NCBI GenBank assembly: GCA_964558465.1
Contig: CAZLEF010000121.1
Location: 1-14,907, forward strand
Source of the DNA: JACJYC01 sp964558465
Lineage (GTDB): Bacteria > Bacteroidota > Bacteroidia > Chitinophagales > Saprospiraceae
DNA length: 14,907 nt
Direction of reading: 5' to 3'
Shown: positions 1-6,791 of the stretch, one piece after another
Layout of the letters: every line of letters starts with the position of its first letter
How positions within the stretch are numbered: the stretch's first letter is position 1
The notes under the pieces: generated by a model
What the model was told of the DNA's origin: nothing
Seen by the model: only the letters and a program-made list of their open reading frames with translations
The model's database searches: none
Made by a program: the position numbers and the translations under genes

Positions 1-437
1 TGACACAACCAACAGGCCCTGTTGGCGGTCGTCAGCCGGGGATTTTGCGATCAGATGGGATTTCCTGGCTTGCGATTTTGCCCCGCCAGACGGCAACTTT
101 CGGCTGCCTACTGGCTTGCATCCTGCCTACCAGGGCGCTGTCTTTCATCCATTCGTGTGAAGTCAGGCGGCAACTCGAAGTTGCCGCCTGACAGAACTAA
201 ACGGATTTTGTTGGTGAAAATCGGAACCTCTGCTAGCGATGGGGATAAATTTATTCGACCCCGTCAGGGTCGATCCTGCATTCCGCTTTTCATCCGTGGG
301 TTGCACCCACGGTTATTCATATTGAAGCCCGCCGGGCTTCTGCTTTGGTTTACTCCGCTCCGCCGCCTGCTCGTCCCTCGCGGCTGGCTGCGCTGCGCTG
401 CGGCGCTCCGTTTTTAGCTCACCGGGAATGCCGGGAC
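1..437. repeat. Intergenic cluster of short palindromes (REP-like)
   Basis: No gene is supported in this stretch; it holds closely packed inverted repeats. They are an imperfect hairpin at 85-115; a perfect one at 162-192 (14-bp arms, loop CGA); CGACCC/GGGTCG at 256-272; CCGTGGGT/ACCCACGG at 294-312; and GAAGCCC/GGGCTTC at 324-340. Each has a loop of only 3-5 nt in the perfect cases. A GC-rich, low-complexity stretch follows at 350-420. The stem sequences differ from each other, so this is a set of several palindrome families rather than one tandem array. Clusters like this often belong to REP elements mobilised by Y1 (RAYT) transposases, but no such gene is visible, so that link is only an inference. 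Confidence 0.75.
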
Positions 438-454
438 AGGCAGACCATCTGCCT
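438..454 (-). repeat. Perfect hairpin overlapping the stop of the FGE-domain gene
   Basis: Arms AGGCAGA (438-444) and TCTGCCT (448-454) are perfectly complementary with a 3-nt loop. The 3' arm, read on the plus strand, overlaps the TAG stop (453-455) of the neighbouring minus-strand gene. On the minus strand it is not followed by a T-run, so it is a poor intrinsic terminator. A short cruciform just 3' of the variable region is a known feature of several diversity-generating retroelements, and the location here fits that. This role is inferred. Confidence 0.6.
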
Positions 455-2087
455 AGAAGGGACGAAGGAGGCGGAAGCCAAAAGTGCCAACCCGGCCCCC
501 CGGCCAGTAGCCGTCGCGAAAGTCGGCGCGACAGACCCCCGCGCCGTCGAGCCAACTGCCGCCGCGAAGAACGCGGCCGGCGCCCTCATCAGGGCCTCTA
601 GGATTGTTGTTTCTCTCCGGCAAATAATTGCCATGCCAATCGTTGCACCACTCCCAAACATTGCCGCTCATATCATAAAAACCGAGTTCATTGGGGTTTT
701 TCCGGCGCACGGGTCGGGTGCGGCTGTTCGAATTTTGATAAAACCACCCCACGTTGTTCAGGATCGAGTCGCCGCTGTACTCGAACCCCCGGGATTTTAC
801 GCCGCCCCGGGCAGCGAATTCCCATTCCGCTTCGGTGGGCAGCCGGTAACCCGTTGCGTTCCAGTCCGGGGTTACGTCATAATCCATTTCGCCCGATTTT
901 TCCAGGGTATAAAACGGCGTCAGGCCTTCCCGCTCGCTGCGCCAGTTGGCGTAAAAAGCCGCGTCGTACCAGTTCACGTTCACAGCCGGGTTGTCGCCGG
1001 CGTATTGCCAGGAGGGCGGGGCCATAAAATGCCCCTTTTCCCGGGCAAATACGGCGTATTGCCAGAAGGTGATCTCTGTTTCGGTCAATCGAAAGGCCCC
1101 TACTTGCACCCGGACCGAATCTCCTCGGAGGAAAGACCCAGCTTCTACCGGCAAAGGTTTTCCAAAATAACGGTTTTGCAAAAAACCGTACAAGTTTGGA
1201 GGCATAGATTCTTTCAATAAGGCGCGCAGTTTGGTCTTTATATCGGGGGTATTTTCCTTCAGACTAACCGGTCGGATCAATTGCAGGGTCCGGATGGCGG
1301 CCGGCAAGGTATCGGCTTCGGCATAAAAAAATGCGATCTCGAAGATGCGTTGTTCCACTGCTTTTCGCTGGGCGGTCAGGTTGACGGCGGTCCGGCATTT
1401 GGCGTAGGTGGAGTCGTATTCGAGGCGGTAAATATTGCGGTCGATCTCGGCCAATAAAATGGTCACGGCCTGGTCAGAGGTGATCTTCAACTCTTCCAGG
1501 GCTTTGGCCGTATTTTGATTGGCGATCAATGCGGCGGCGGTCTGCTTCTCAGCTATCCCGGCGCTCTCCCTGGCCTGGTCCGCGTTTTCATTGGCCCGGA
1601 CGGTCTGTTCATCCGCCAGTTTCCGGTTGGCCTCCGAAACCTGCAACAAGGAATCCGCCTGACCTTGCTGATAAACAGCTTTTGCCTCCTGTTTTTTTGC
1701 CTCTTTGGTTTGAATAAAGGCAAAAACCGCGGCGCCGGCGGCCATCACCGACAACAGGATACCTATGGCTGCGATGCGCCGGGCCCGGTCGCGCTCGCGG
1801 CGCCGTTTTTCGTTTTCGAGGCGCAACCTTTCCCTTTCAGCGGCTTCCCTGGCGCGGGCTTCGGCTTCTTCGATCTTTTTGAAGCGCTCCAGCACCGGTT
1901 TCACGAGGGTATCGTGGCTGATCTCGTAGTAGAGTTCGCCTTTTCGGGCTTCCCGGTTCAGCAGGCGCTCTTCGTGCAACAACCCGAGGGTGGCCTGCGA
2001 TACGCCGTATTCGTCGCGCATGGCCGATTCTTCCATCATGATGCGGCAGCCGTTGCGGATGAGGCCGCGGGCCAGGAGTTTTTCCAC
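453..2087 (-). CDS. 5'-truncated nSTAND-type protein with C-terminal FGE-sulfatase (SUMF1) domain
   Basis: The product is 544 aa from a GTG start. Residues 1-70 resemble the winged-helix tail of nSTAND1-type NTPases (MRDEYGVSQ, LLHEERLL, YEISHDTLVKPVLERF). A charged helix (70-104), one membrane segment (about 105-126) and a coiled-coil region (130-210) follow. The FGE-sulfatase domain covers about 315-544, with NPAVNVNWYDA (366-376), GYRLPTEAEWEFAARGG (413-429), GFYDMSGNVWEW (469-480) and GGSW (509-512). The first active-site Cys of true formylglycine-generating enzymes aligns with Asp514; the second aligns with Cys519, so catalysis is doubtful. No P-loop NTPase is encoded: the frame stays open only to 2205, and family-like sequence stops near 2115. 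The gene is probably a remnant of a larger conflict or signalling protein; the start codon is uncertain (internal ATG at 2039 possible). Confidence 0.8.
   Translation of the reverse strand: MEKLLARGLIRNGCRIMMEESAMRDEYGVSQATLGLLHEERLLNREARKGELYYEISHDTLVKPVLERFKKIEEAEARAREAAERERLRLENEKRRRERDRARRIAAIGILLSVMAAGAAVFAFIQTKEAKKQEAKAVYQQGQADSLLQVSEANRKLADEQTVRANENADQARESAGIAEKQTAAALIANQNTAKALEELKITSDQAVTILLAEIDRNIYRLEYDSTYAKCRTAVNLTAQRKAVEQRIFEIAFFYAEADTLPAAIRTLQLIRPVSLKENTPDIKTKLRALLKESMPPNLYGFLQNRYFGKPLPVEAGSFLRGDSVRVQVGAFRLTETEITFWQYAVFAREKGHFMAPPSWQYAGDNPAVNVNWYDAAFYANWRSEREGLTPFYTLEKSGEMDYDVTPDWNATGYRLPTEAEWEFAARGGVKSRGFEYSGDSILNNVGWFYQNSNSRTRPVRRKNPNELGFYDMSGNVWEWCNDWHGNYLPERNNNPRGPDEGAGRVLRGGSWLDGAGVCRADFRDGYWPGGRVGTFGFRLLRPF
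456..563 (-). other. Candidate DGR variable region at the end of the FGE-like domain
   Basis: The C-terminus reads GGSW-LDGAGV-CR-ADF-R-DGYW-P-GG-R-VGTF-GFRL. This aligns without gaps to the usual layout of DGR-diversified FGE domains, in which a fixed frame (GGSW, CR, R, P, R, GFRL) alternates with positions encoded by AAC/AAT in the template repeat. Most residues at those positions here use NNC or NNT codons (ctc, gac, ggc, gtc, ttt, tac, gtt, act), as expected if only template adenines were mutated; tgg (Trp528) is an exception. A hairpin lies immediately 3'. The template repeat and reverse transcriptase are not in the window, and GC-rich codon use could also give C-ending codons, so the call is an inference. 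Confidence 0.5.
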
Positions 2088-2124
2088 CGGCGCCTGTTCG
2101 GGGCCTTCGATTTTTCGACCGTAG

Positions 2125-2320
2125 GATTGTTGGCGGTTTGTGGGGGGCAGGCCCCAGGCGGCAACTTTCGGTAGCTTCCTGGCTTGGGTTTTTACGTTTA
2201 CTTAACCTCGAAGGTTTAGTAAACGTAGAAATTGGGAATTATTTGAAAGCCTCGCCAGACTGGCGTCTGGCGAGGCTTTCAGGGAACCTGCGAATTAAAA
2301 TTCGCGGTTACGTTTCGCGG
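2125..2320. repeat. Second palindrome cluster, at the broken 5' end of the FGE-domain gene
   Basis: This cluster fills the space between the truncated gene and the SPFH gene. Positions 2153-2186 match 85-118 in the first cluster (28 of 34 bases, same orientation). Other elements are a hairpin at 2193-2227 (16-bp arms, one mismatch, loop CGA), one at 2244-2281 (perfect 16-bp arms, 6-nt loop) and one at 2285-2309 (GCGAAT/ATTCGC plus AACC/GGTT with one bulge). The 11-mer TTCGCGGTTAC occurs at 2301-2311 and again at 2314-2324, reaching into the stop codon of the SPFH gene. The strong 2244-2281 hairpin could stop transcription, but no T-run follows it on either strand. Confidence 0.75.
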
Positions 2321-3283
2321 TTACTTGGGGGGCGGCGGCATTTTGACTTTTTGCGGCTCCTTCAGTTCCAGTTTATTTTTCTTTAGGTTTTCTCCAAGTT
2401 GTTGGGAAGCGGTAAAGGATGTAACCATGGTGCTGAGCATATCGCTGGCTGCAGTCGGCGCGTTGGGCATCAATACGAGGTTGCTGTTGGTATGTTGTCC
2501 GATGGACTGGAGCGTGTCGTAATGCTGGGTAACCACGATCAGCGCGGAGGCTTCCTGGCTGTTGATGCCGACCTTGTTGAGGATGTCGACGGATTCTTCG
2601 AGGCCTTTGGCGATCTCGCGGCGCTGGTCGGCGATGCCCTGGCCCTGGAGGCGTTTGCTTTCCGCTTCGGCCCGGGCTTTGGCCACGATGCGGATGCGTT
2701 CGGCTTCGCCTTCGTACTCGGCGGCGATTTTTTCCCGTTCTGAGGCGTTGATCCGGTTCATAGCGTTTTTAACGGCGTGATCGGGGTCGATATCGGTGAC
2801 GAGGGCCTTGACGATGCCGTAGCCGTATTCGTTCATGGCGTCTTCCAGTTCGCGGCGGATGGCGACGGCGATATCGTCCTTGCGCTCAAACACGTCGTCG
2901 AGTTTCATTTTGGGTACTTCTGCCCGGACCGTGTCGAACACATAGGCGGTAATTTGTTCGTAGGGGTTTTCCAGTTTGTAGAAGGCGTCAAAAACCGCTT
3001 CCGAAAGCACTTTGAACTGGACGGAGACCTTGAGTTTAAGGAATACGTTGTCTTTGGTTTTGGTTTCCACCATGACATCCAGTTGCTGGATTTTGACGGT
3101 GATTTTTCCGGCGACCTTGTCGAGGAAGGGGATTTTGAACTGGAGGCCGGGATGGCGGACGCTGTGGAATTTGCCCATGCGTTCGACGATGGCGATCGAT
3201 TGTTGTTTGACGGTAAAAATTCCGGACAATAAGACCATGATGCCCAGGAAAAGCGGGATGTAAAGGAAGAGTTGTTCAGGCAT
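2321..3283 (-). CDS. SPFH/band 7 membrane protein, HIR-like
   Basis: The product is 320 aa and belongs to the stomatin/prohibitin/flotillin/HflKC superfamily. One N-terminal membrane segment (about 5-23) is followed by the SPFH domain (about 24-180) and a helical, Ala/Glu-rich stretch (180-235) typical of oligomerising SPFH proteins. Motifs such as GKFHSVRHPGLQFKIP, QQLDVMVETKTKDN (66-79) and AYVFDTVRAEVPKMKLDDVFE are closer to plant hypersensitive-induced-reaction (HIR) proteins and their bacterial relatives than to HflK/HflC. The tail ends in PPPPK. Such proteins form ring assemblies at the inner membrane that organise lipids or regulate proteases. No NfeD-like partner or protease gene is next to it. 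The start ATG has only an A-rich leader, as is usual in Bacteroidota. Confidence 0.88.
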   Translation of the reverse strand: MPEQLFLYIPLFLGIMVLLSGIFTVKQQSIAIVERMGKFHSVRHPGLQFKIPFLDKVAGKITVKIQQLDVMVETKTKDNVFLKLKVSVQFKVLSEAVFDAFYKLENPYEQITAYVFDTVRAEVPKMKLDDVFERKDDIAVAIRRELEDAMNEYGYGIVKALVTDIDPDHAVKNAMNRINASEREKIAAEYEGEAERIRIVAKARAEAESKRLQGQGIADQRREIAKGLEESVDILNKVGINSQEASALIVVTQHYDTLQSIGQHTNSNLVLMPNAPTAASDMLSTMVTSFTASQQLGENLKKNKLELKEPQKVKMPPPPK

Positions 3284-3314
3284 TTTTGGTTAATTTATTT
3301 CCCACAAGTTAAGT

Positions 3315-3361
3315 AAAAAAAGCGGATAGGCAAAAAATTACGGAAAAAATTTGTTATCCGC
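3315..3361 (-). terminator. Possible intrinsic terminator of the pnt operon
   Basis: Read on the minus strand, GCGGATA (3361-3355) and TATCCGC (3328-3322) form a perfect 7-bp stem directly followed by seven T residues (3321-3315). It lies downstream of pntB and upstream of the SPFH gene. The loop is long (26 nt) and AT-rich, which weakens the call. Confidence 0.4.
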
Positions 3362-3408
3362 GTGGGTTTGTATGGGAAAGAAAAGGCCGCAACGGATTTT
3401 TGCAGGCG

Positions 3409-3515
3409 TTTTGTTTTAACACAAGGACACAAAGGAATCACAAGGGAAACGTGTTAATATTTTTCGTTTTCCAACCATCCTTTTGTTTTAACACAAGGAC
3501 ACAAAGGAATCACAA
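3409..3515. repeat. Two exact 35-bp direct repeats downstream of pntB
   Basis: Copies at 3409-3443 and 3481-3515 are identical over 35 bp, starting TTTTGTTTTAACACAAGGAC, with a start-to-start distance of 72 bp. The spacer (3444-3480) is unrelated to the repeat. Two copies with this spacing are not a CRISPR array. Similar ACAAGGACACAAAGG-type words are familiar from intergenic DNA of Bacteroidota (recalled, not searched). The rest of 3284-3540 holds no gene. Confidence 0.85.
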
Positions 3516-3540
3516 AGTGCACAATTCCGGGATTGCGATA

Positions 3541-4944
3541 TTAAAGTGTTTTGATCTCGGAAGCCAGTTTGGTCAATGAATCCTTTGCGTCGCCGAAGAG
3601 CATGCGGGTTTTCGGGTGGAAAAAAAGCGGGTTTTCGATGCCTGCGTATCCGGAGCGCATGCTGCGTTTGAGGACGATGACGTTTTTGGCGTCCCAGACT
3701 TTGAGAACCGGCATGCCGTAAATGGGGCTGCCAGGGTCGGTTTCCGCTGCAGGGTTGACCACGTCGTTGGCGCCGACGATCACTACGATATCGGTATTGA
3801 GAAGGGCGCGGTTGGCGTCGTCCAGGTCGAGGAGTTTGGGATAAGGTACATCGGCTTCGGCCAAGAGTACATTCATATGGCCGGGCATACGGCCGGCGAC
3901 CGGGTGGATGGCGTATTTGACATCCACGCCGTTGGCTTCGAGCAGGTCATCGATTTCTTTACAAATTTTCTGCGCCTGGGCAACGGCGAGGCCGTAACCC
4001 GGTACGATCATGGCGGATTGCGCGTAAAAAAGCTGGATGGCCGCTTCATTGAGAGAGATCTCCCGGACGATCTGGTCGCCGGAAGCTTTGGCAGAACCTG
4101 CAGTCGTGCCGCCGAAGCCGCCGATCAGTACATTCAAGAGCGACCGGTTCATGGCCCGGCACATCATGACCGTCAGAATCGTGCCGGATGCGCCAACCAG
4201 GATGCCGCCTACCAGCATCAGGTTGCTGTGGTAGATCAGGCCCGTTGCAGCTGCAGAAAGGCCTGAAAACGAATTGAGCAGGGAGATCACCACCGGCATA
4301 TCTGCGCCACCGATGGGGGCTACAAAAGAAAGGCCGTAAAAAAGGGAAATCAACCCGATAATCAGGGCAAGCCCAAATCCGGCTTCAAGACCTTTTATGC
4401 ATAACCAGGCGCTCAAAACGATAGTCGCGACCAGCAGGGTCATGTTAAAAATATGGTGTTTGGGCAGGGTGATGGCACTGTCCTTAATCAGGTCTTCCAG
4501 TTTGGCGTACGCCAGGAAACTGCCTGTAAAAGCGATGGCCCCGATGAGTAAGGTAGACATCAGGATCACCAGGCCGCCGGTATCGAGCACTCTTTGTCCG
4601 TCGTAATACAAATAGAGCTCGAGCCAGGCCAATAATACTGCACAAGCCCCACCCAAGCCGTTAAAAATGGAAACCATTTGCGGCATAGCGGTCATCTTCA
4701 CCTTCAGGGCTGCGTAAGTCCCGATAATCCCTCCAACAACCATCCCGCCAATGATCCAGAGGTAGTTATTGTCGCCGGCAACTGCCGGATCTATTATCGC
4801 ACCCAGGATGGCAAGACCCATGCCGATGCCGGCAATAAAATTGCCCTTCCGGGCAGTGTCGGGGGAGCTGAGCATTTTCAAACCCCAGACAAAACCCACT
4901 GCGCCGAGCATATAAGCCAGATTGACGTAGAAAATTAAAGCCAT
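3541..4944 (-). CDS. pntB: NAD(P) transhydrogenase subunit beta
   Basis: The product is 467 aa, the normal length for PntB. It couples hydride transfer between NADH and NADP+ to proton entry across the inner membrane and so supplies NADPH. The N-terminal two thirds is a polytopic membrane domain (dII) with the conserved NSFSGLSAAATG segment (224-235). The C-terminal dIII NADP(H)-binding domain starts near 295 and carries GYGLAVAQAQ (316-325), GANDVVNPAA (391-400), SPIYGMPVL (406-414), KRSM (426-429) and GYAGIENPLFF (432-442). All key motifs are present. It is the last gene of a three-gene operon, six bases after pntA2, with AAAGG just before the ATG. Confidence 0.97.
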   Translation of the reverse strand: MALIFYVNLAYMLGAVGFVWGLKMLSSPDTARKGNFIAGIGMGLAILGAIIDPAVAGDNNYLWIIGGMVVGGIIGTYAALKVKMTAMPQMVSIFNGLGGACAVLLAWLELYLYYDGQRVLDTGGLVILMSTLLIGAIAFTGSFLAYAKLEDLIKDSAITLPKHHIFNMTLLVATIVLSAWLCIKGLEAGFGLALIIGLISLFYGLSFVAPIGGADMPVVISLLNSFSGLSAAATGLIYHSNLMLVGGILVGASGTILTVMMCRAMNRSLLNVLIGGFGGTTAGSAKASGDQIVREISLNEAAIQLFYAQSAMIVPGYGLAVAQAQKICKEIDDLLEANGVDVKYAIHPVAGRMPGHMNVLLAEADVPYPKLLDLDDANRALLNTDIVVIVGANDVVNPAAETDPGSPIYGMPVLKVWDAKNVIVLKRSMRSGYAGIENPLFFHPKTRMLFGDAKDSLTKLASEIKTL

Positions 4945-4950
4945 TGCCTT

Positions 4951-5262
4951 TTATTTCTTTTTCTTTTTGAACATTCCCAGCATGCGGTCCGTAACGACAA
5001 AACCGCCCGCTGCATTGACCATACCGAGAACAACCCCCACAAAACCCAGGATAAGGGTTGGGTAGTCGTCAGACGGCGTTTGCCGAAGCAAAAGAATAGC
5101 GCCGATGATGACCACGCCGCTGACCGCATTGGCGCCCGACATCAGCGGGGTGTGCAAAATGGTCGGCACTTTGGAGATCACTTCAAACCCCAGAATAATC
5201 GTAAACACGAGCAAATAAATGAGGAAGAGGTTCTCGTTAAAAAATTGGTAAAAAGTTTCCAT
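4951..5262 (-). CDS. pntA2: NAD(P) transhydrogenase subunit alpha, membrane part (PntA2)
   Basis: The product is 103 aa and corresponds to the C-terminal membrane portion of the alpha subunit, encoded here as a separate protein as in Rhodospirillum rubrum (PntAB). Three hydrophobic helices are visible (about 12-29, 42-60 and 67-90). Conserved segments are TPLMSGANAVSGVVIIGA and GMVNAAGGFVVTDRML. It ends in a short Lys run (KKKKK). It pairs with PntB to form the proton-conducting domain. It sits between pntA1 (5-bp gap) and pntB (6-bp gap), so the three are surely co-transcribed. Confidence 0.95.
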   Translation of the reverse strand: METFYQFFNENLFLIYLLVFTIILGFEVISKVPTILHTPLMSGANAVSGVVIIGAILLLRQTPSDDYPTLILGFVGVVLGMVNAAGGFVVTDRMLGMFKKKKK

Positions 5263-5267
5263 TCTTT

Positions 5268-6353
5268 TTAATTTGAATCGGCATTAAAAAATGCGCCCTT
5301 TACGATTTCATTGGCCATGTCAAATTGCAGTTGGCCATCCTTGATGATCAGTTTCAGGAAATTGAAAGCGTTGTTGCTGAAAAGCAAACTCGAGTCCTGG
5401 GGCATCAACCCTGCGAGGTTGGAGTTGCCGATGATGGTCACCCCGTTAACCTGAATGACCTGGCCGTCTTTCGTTAGTTCACAGTTACCCCCGGTGGAGG
5501 AGGCCAGGTCCACGATGACCGAACCGGCTTTCATTTGTTCCACGGTTTCCTTTGGCACCAGCAAAGGCGCTTTCCGGCCCCTTACCTGGGCGGTGGTGAT
5601 GACAACGTCGGCTTTTATAGCCCGGGCCTGGACTTCCGCCCGCTGGCGGGCCAGGAATTCCTCCGACTGTTCAACCGCATAACCACCGGCGCCTTTATCA
5701 TCCCTGGCGCCGGCCACTTCCACAAATTTGGCCCCAAGGCTTTCCACTTCCTCCTTTGCCGCCTGGCGGGTGTCAAATGCTTCTACCATCGCGCCCAGGC
5801 GCCTTGCGGTTGCGATGGCCTGCAATCCGGCAACCCCCGCACCCAGGATCAGCACTTTGGCCGGGCGGATGCTGCCTGCGGCGGTGATCATCATCGGAAA
5901 ATACCGGGGAAGGTGGGTGGCCGCTTCCAAAACCGCTTTATAGCCCGCCACTGCTGCCATAGAGGACAGTACGTCCATCGACTGCGCCAGGGTGGTGCGT
6001 GGAATCATATCGAAACTCAGGCCCTTTAACCCCCTGGAATTCAGCCGGTCTGCAGCTTTTTCATCAACAAACGGTTGAAACTGGGAAAGGACAGAAGCGC
6101 CCTTTTTCAATTGATCCAGTTCAGCCTCTTGGGGCGGTAAAATGGCGATCAACAAATCAGCCTGGGAAAATACTTCCTTTCTGGTGAGTATTGTGGCGCC
6201 TGCGGCCTGATAATCGCTATCAGAAAAGGAGGACAGATCTCCGGCCCCGGATTCAAAAATGATTTCCGCGCCCAGCGCTTTGAGCTTGGAAACCGTTTCC
6301 GGAACCAGGGCCACCCGCTGGTCTCCGGACTCTTTTACTATGCCAATTTTCAT
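5268..6353 (-). CDS. pntA: NAD(P) transhydrogenase subunit alpha, NAD(H)-binding part (PntA1)
   Basis: The product is 361 aa, a full-length soluble dI domain of the alpha subunit, related to alanine dehydrogenase. It binds NAD(H) on the cytoplasmic side. The N-terminus MKIGIVKESGDQRVALVPE is typical. The RQD loop residues are present as Arg119, Gln124 and Asp127 within PRTTLAQSMD, and the Rossmann motif GAGVAGLQAIATARRLGA covers 171-188. The C-terminus lacks membrane helices; these are supplied by the next gene. It is the first gene of the pnt operon. AGAAGG lies unusually close (about 1 nt) to the ATG, so a classical Shine-Dalgarno start is uncertain, but the N-terminal match fixes the start. 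Confidence 0.96.
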   Translation of the reverse strand: MKIGIVKESGDQRVALVPETVSKLKALGAEIIFESGAGDLSSFSDSDYQAAGATILTRKEVFSQADLLIAILPPQEAELDQLKKGASVLSQFQPFVDEKAADRLNSRGLKGLSFDMIPRTTLAQSMDVLSSMAAVAGYKAVLEAATHLPRYFPMMITAAGSIRPAKVLILGAGVAGLQAIATARRLGAMVEAFDTRQAAKEEVESLGAKFVEVAGARDDKGAGGYAVEQSEEFLARQRAEVQARAIKADVVITTAQVRGRKAPLLVPKETVEQMKAGSVIVDLASSTGGNCELTKDGQVIQVNGVTIIGNSNLAGLMPQDSSLLFSNNAFNFLKLIIKDGQLQFDMANEIVKGAFFNADSN

Positions 6354-6374
6354 ACCTTCTTTTTACAGAGGCCG

Positions 6375-6381
6375 CAAATTA
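6375..6381 (-). promoter_or_regulatory. Possible -7 element of the pnt operon promoter
   Basis: The minus strand reads TAATTTG followed by CGGCC, about 22 bases before the pntA1 ATG. It resembles the Bacteroidota -7 element (TAnnTTTG) with one base missing. No convincing -33 TTTG is seen at 19-21 nt upstream, so the call is weak. Confidence 0.28.
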
Positions 6382-6383
6382 GA

Positions 6384-6769
6384 CATTTGGAGGAAATTGG
6401 GGAAATATTTTTGGAAAAAATCATCTGGCTTTCGGTAGACGGCCTACGGTGGACGGCTTATGGTGGGACGGGCGGCTTCCGTTTCCATTTCAAAAGGTTT
6501 TGCCCCGTAACTGGCTTCATGGGGGCAATCTCCCTTTTTTCAAACCGCTGCAAGCGAGGATATCCACCGCTGGCGGGGGACCAAGGGGGTGGAGGGCTTT
6601 GAACTGACTGATCCTCACCCATTAAAATGCAATCCGTTGTTTTTTTGTGATTTATATGGCTTTGTGGGCAGTTGCGCCCTTACGTGAAGGGGCTCGGCTT
6701 ATGCGGCAATCCACCCCCTGCCCCCGCCAGTCGGGGGATACGTTTCGCTTGGCGGCTTCCGTTTCCATT
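6384..6769. repeat. Gene-free repeat region between pntA1 and msrA
   Basis: No coding gene is supported. The region holds short repeated words (GGTAGACGG, GGTGGACGG at 6434-6456), the first copy of a 41-bp repeat (6471-6511), a stretch at 6572-6596 (CCGCTGGCGGGGGACCAAGG) that is roughly inverted relative to 6713-6732, and a perfect hairpin CCCCCG/CGGGGG at 6721-6737. It looks like accumulated intergenic repeat debris. Confidence 0.6.
6471..6511. repeat. 41-bp direct repeat, distal copy
   Basis: This is identical over 41 bp to 6751-6791 and in the same orientation, starting GGCGGCTTCCGTTTCCATTT. The flanks on both sides differ. This copy lies in non-coding DNA. Confidence 0.9.
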
Positions 6770-6791
6770 TCAAAAGGTTTTGCCCCGTAAC
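6751..6791. repeat. 41-bp direct repeat, copy forming the msrA 3' end
   Basis: This second copy spans the msrA stop codon (6770-6772), the codons for its final residues (RGKTF plus part of the preceding codon) and the first 19 bases downstream. The end of the msrA frame is therefore provided by a repeated element. Confidence 0.9.

Noticed and set aside
22..417. Open frame of 131 codons on the plus strand at the left edge
   Set aside because: It runs through the palindrome cluster; its translation has no family-like segment and its codons are made by the hairpins.
345..1220. Open frame of 291 codons antisense to the FGE-domain gene
   Set aside because: It is a mirror of the GC-rich minus-strand gene, whose FGE motifs are unmistakable; no recognisable domain on the plus strand.
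453..2087. Active formylglycine-generating enzyme
   Set aside because: The first of the two catalytic Cys positions is Asp514, and no sulfatase gene lies nearby; the domain is more likely a binding module.
3305..3333. Promoter of the SPFH gene (TTG, 19-nt spacer, TAACTTG on the minus strand)
   Set aside because: Imperfect -7 and -33 elements that overlap the better supported stem and T-run of a terminator.
3409..3515. CRISPR array
   Set aside because: Only two copies, no array continuation, no dyad in the repeat and no cas genes in the window.
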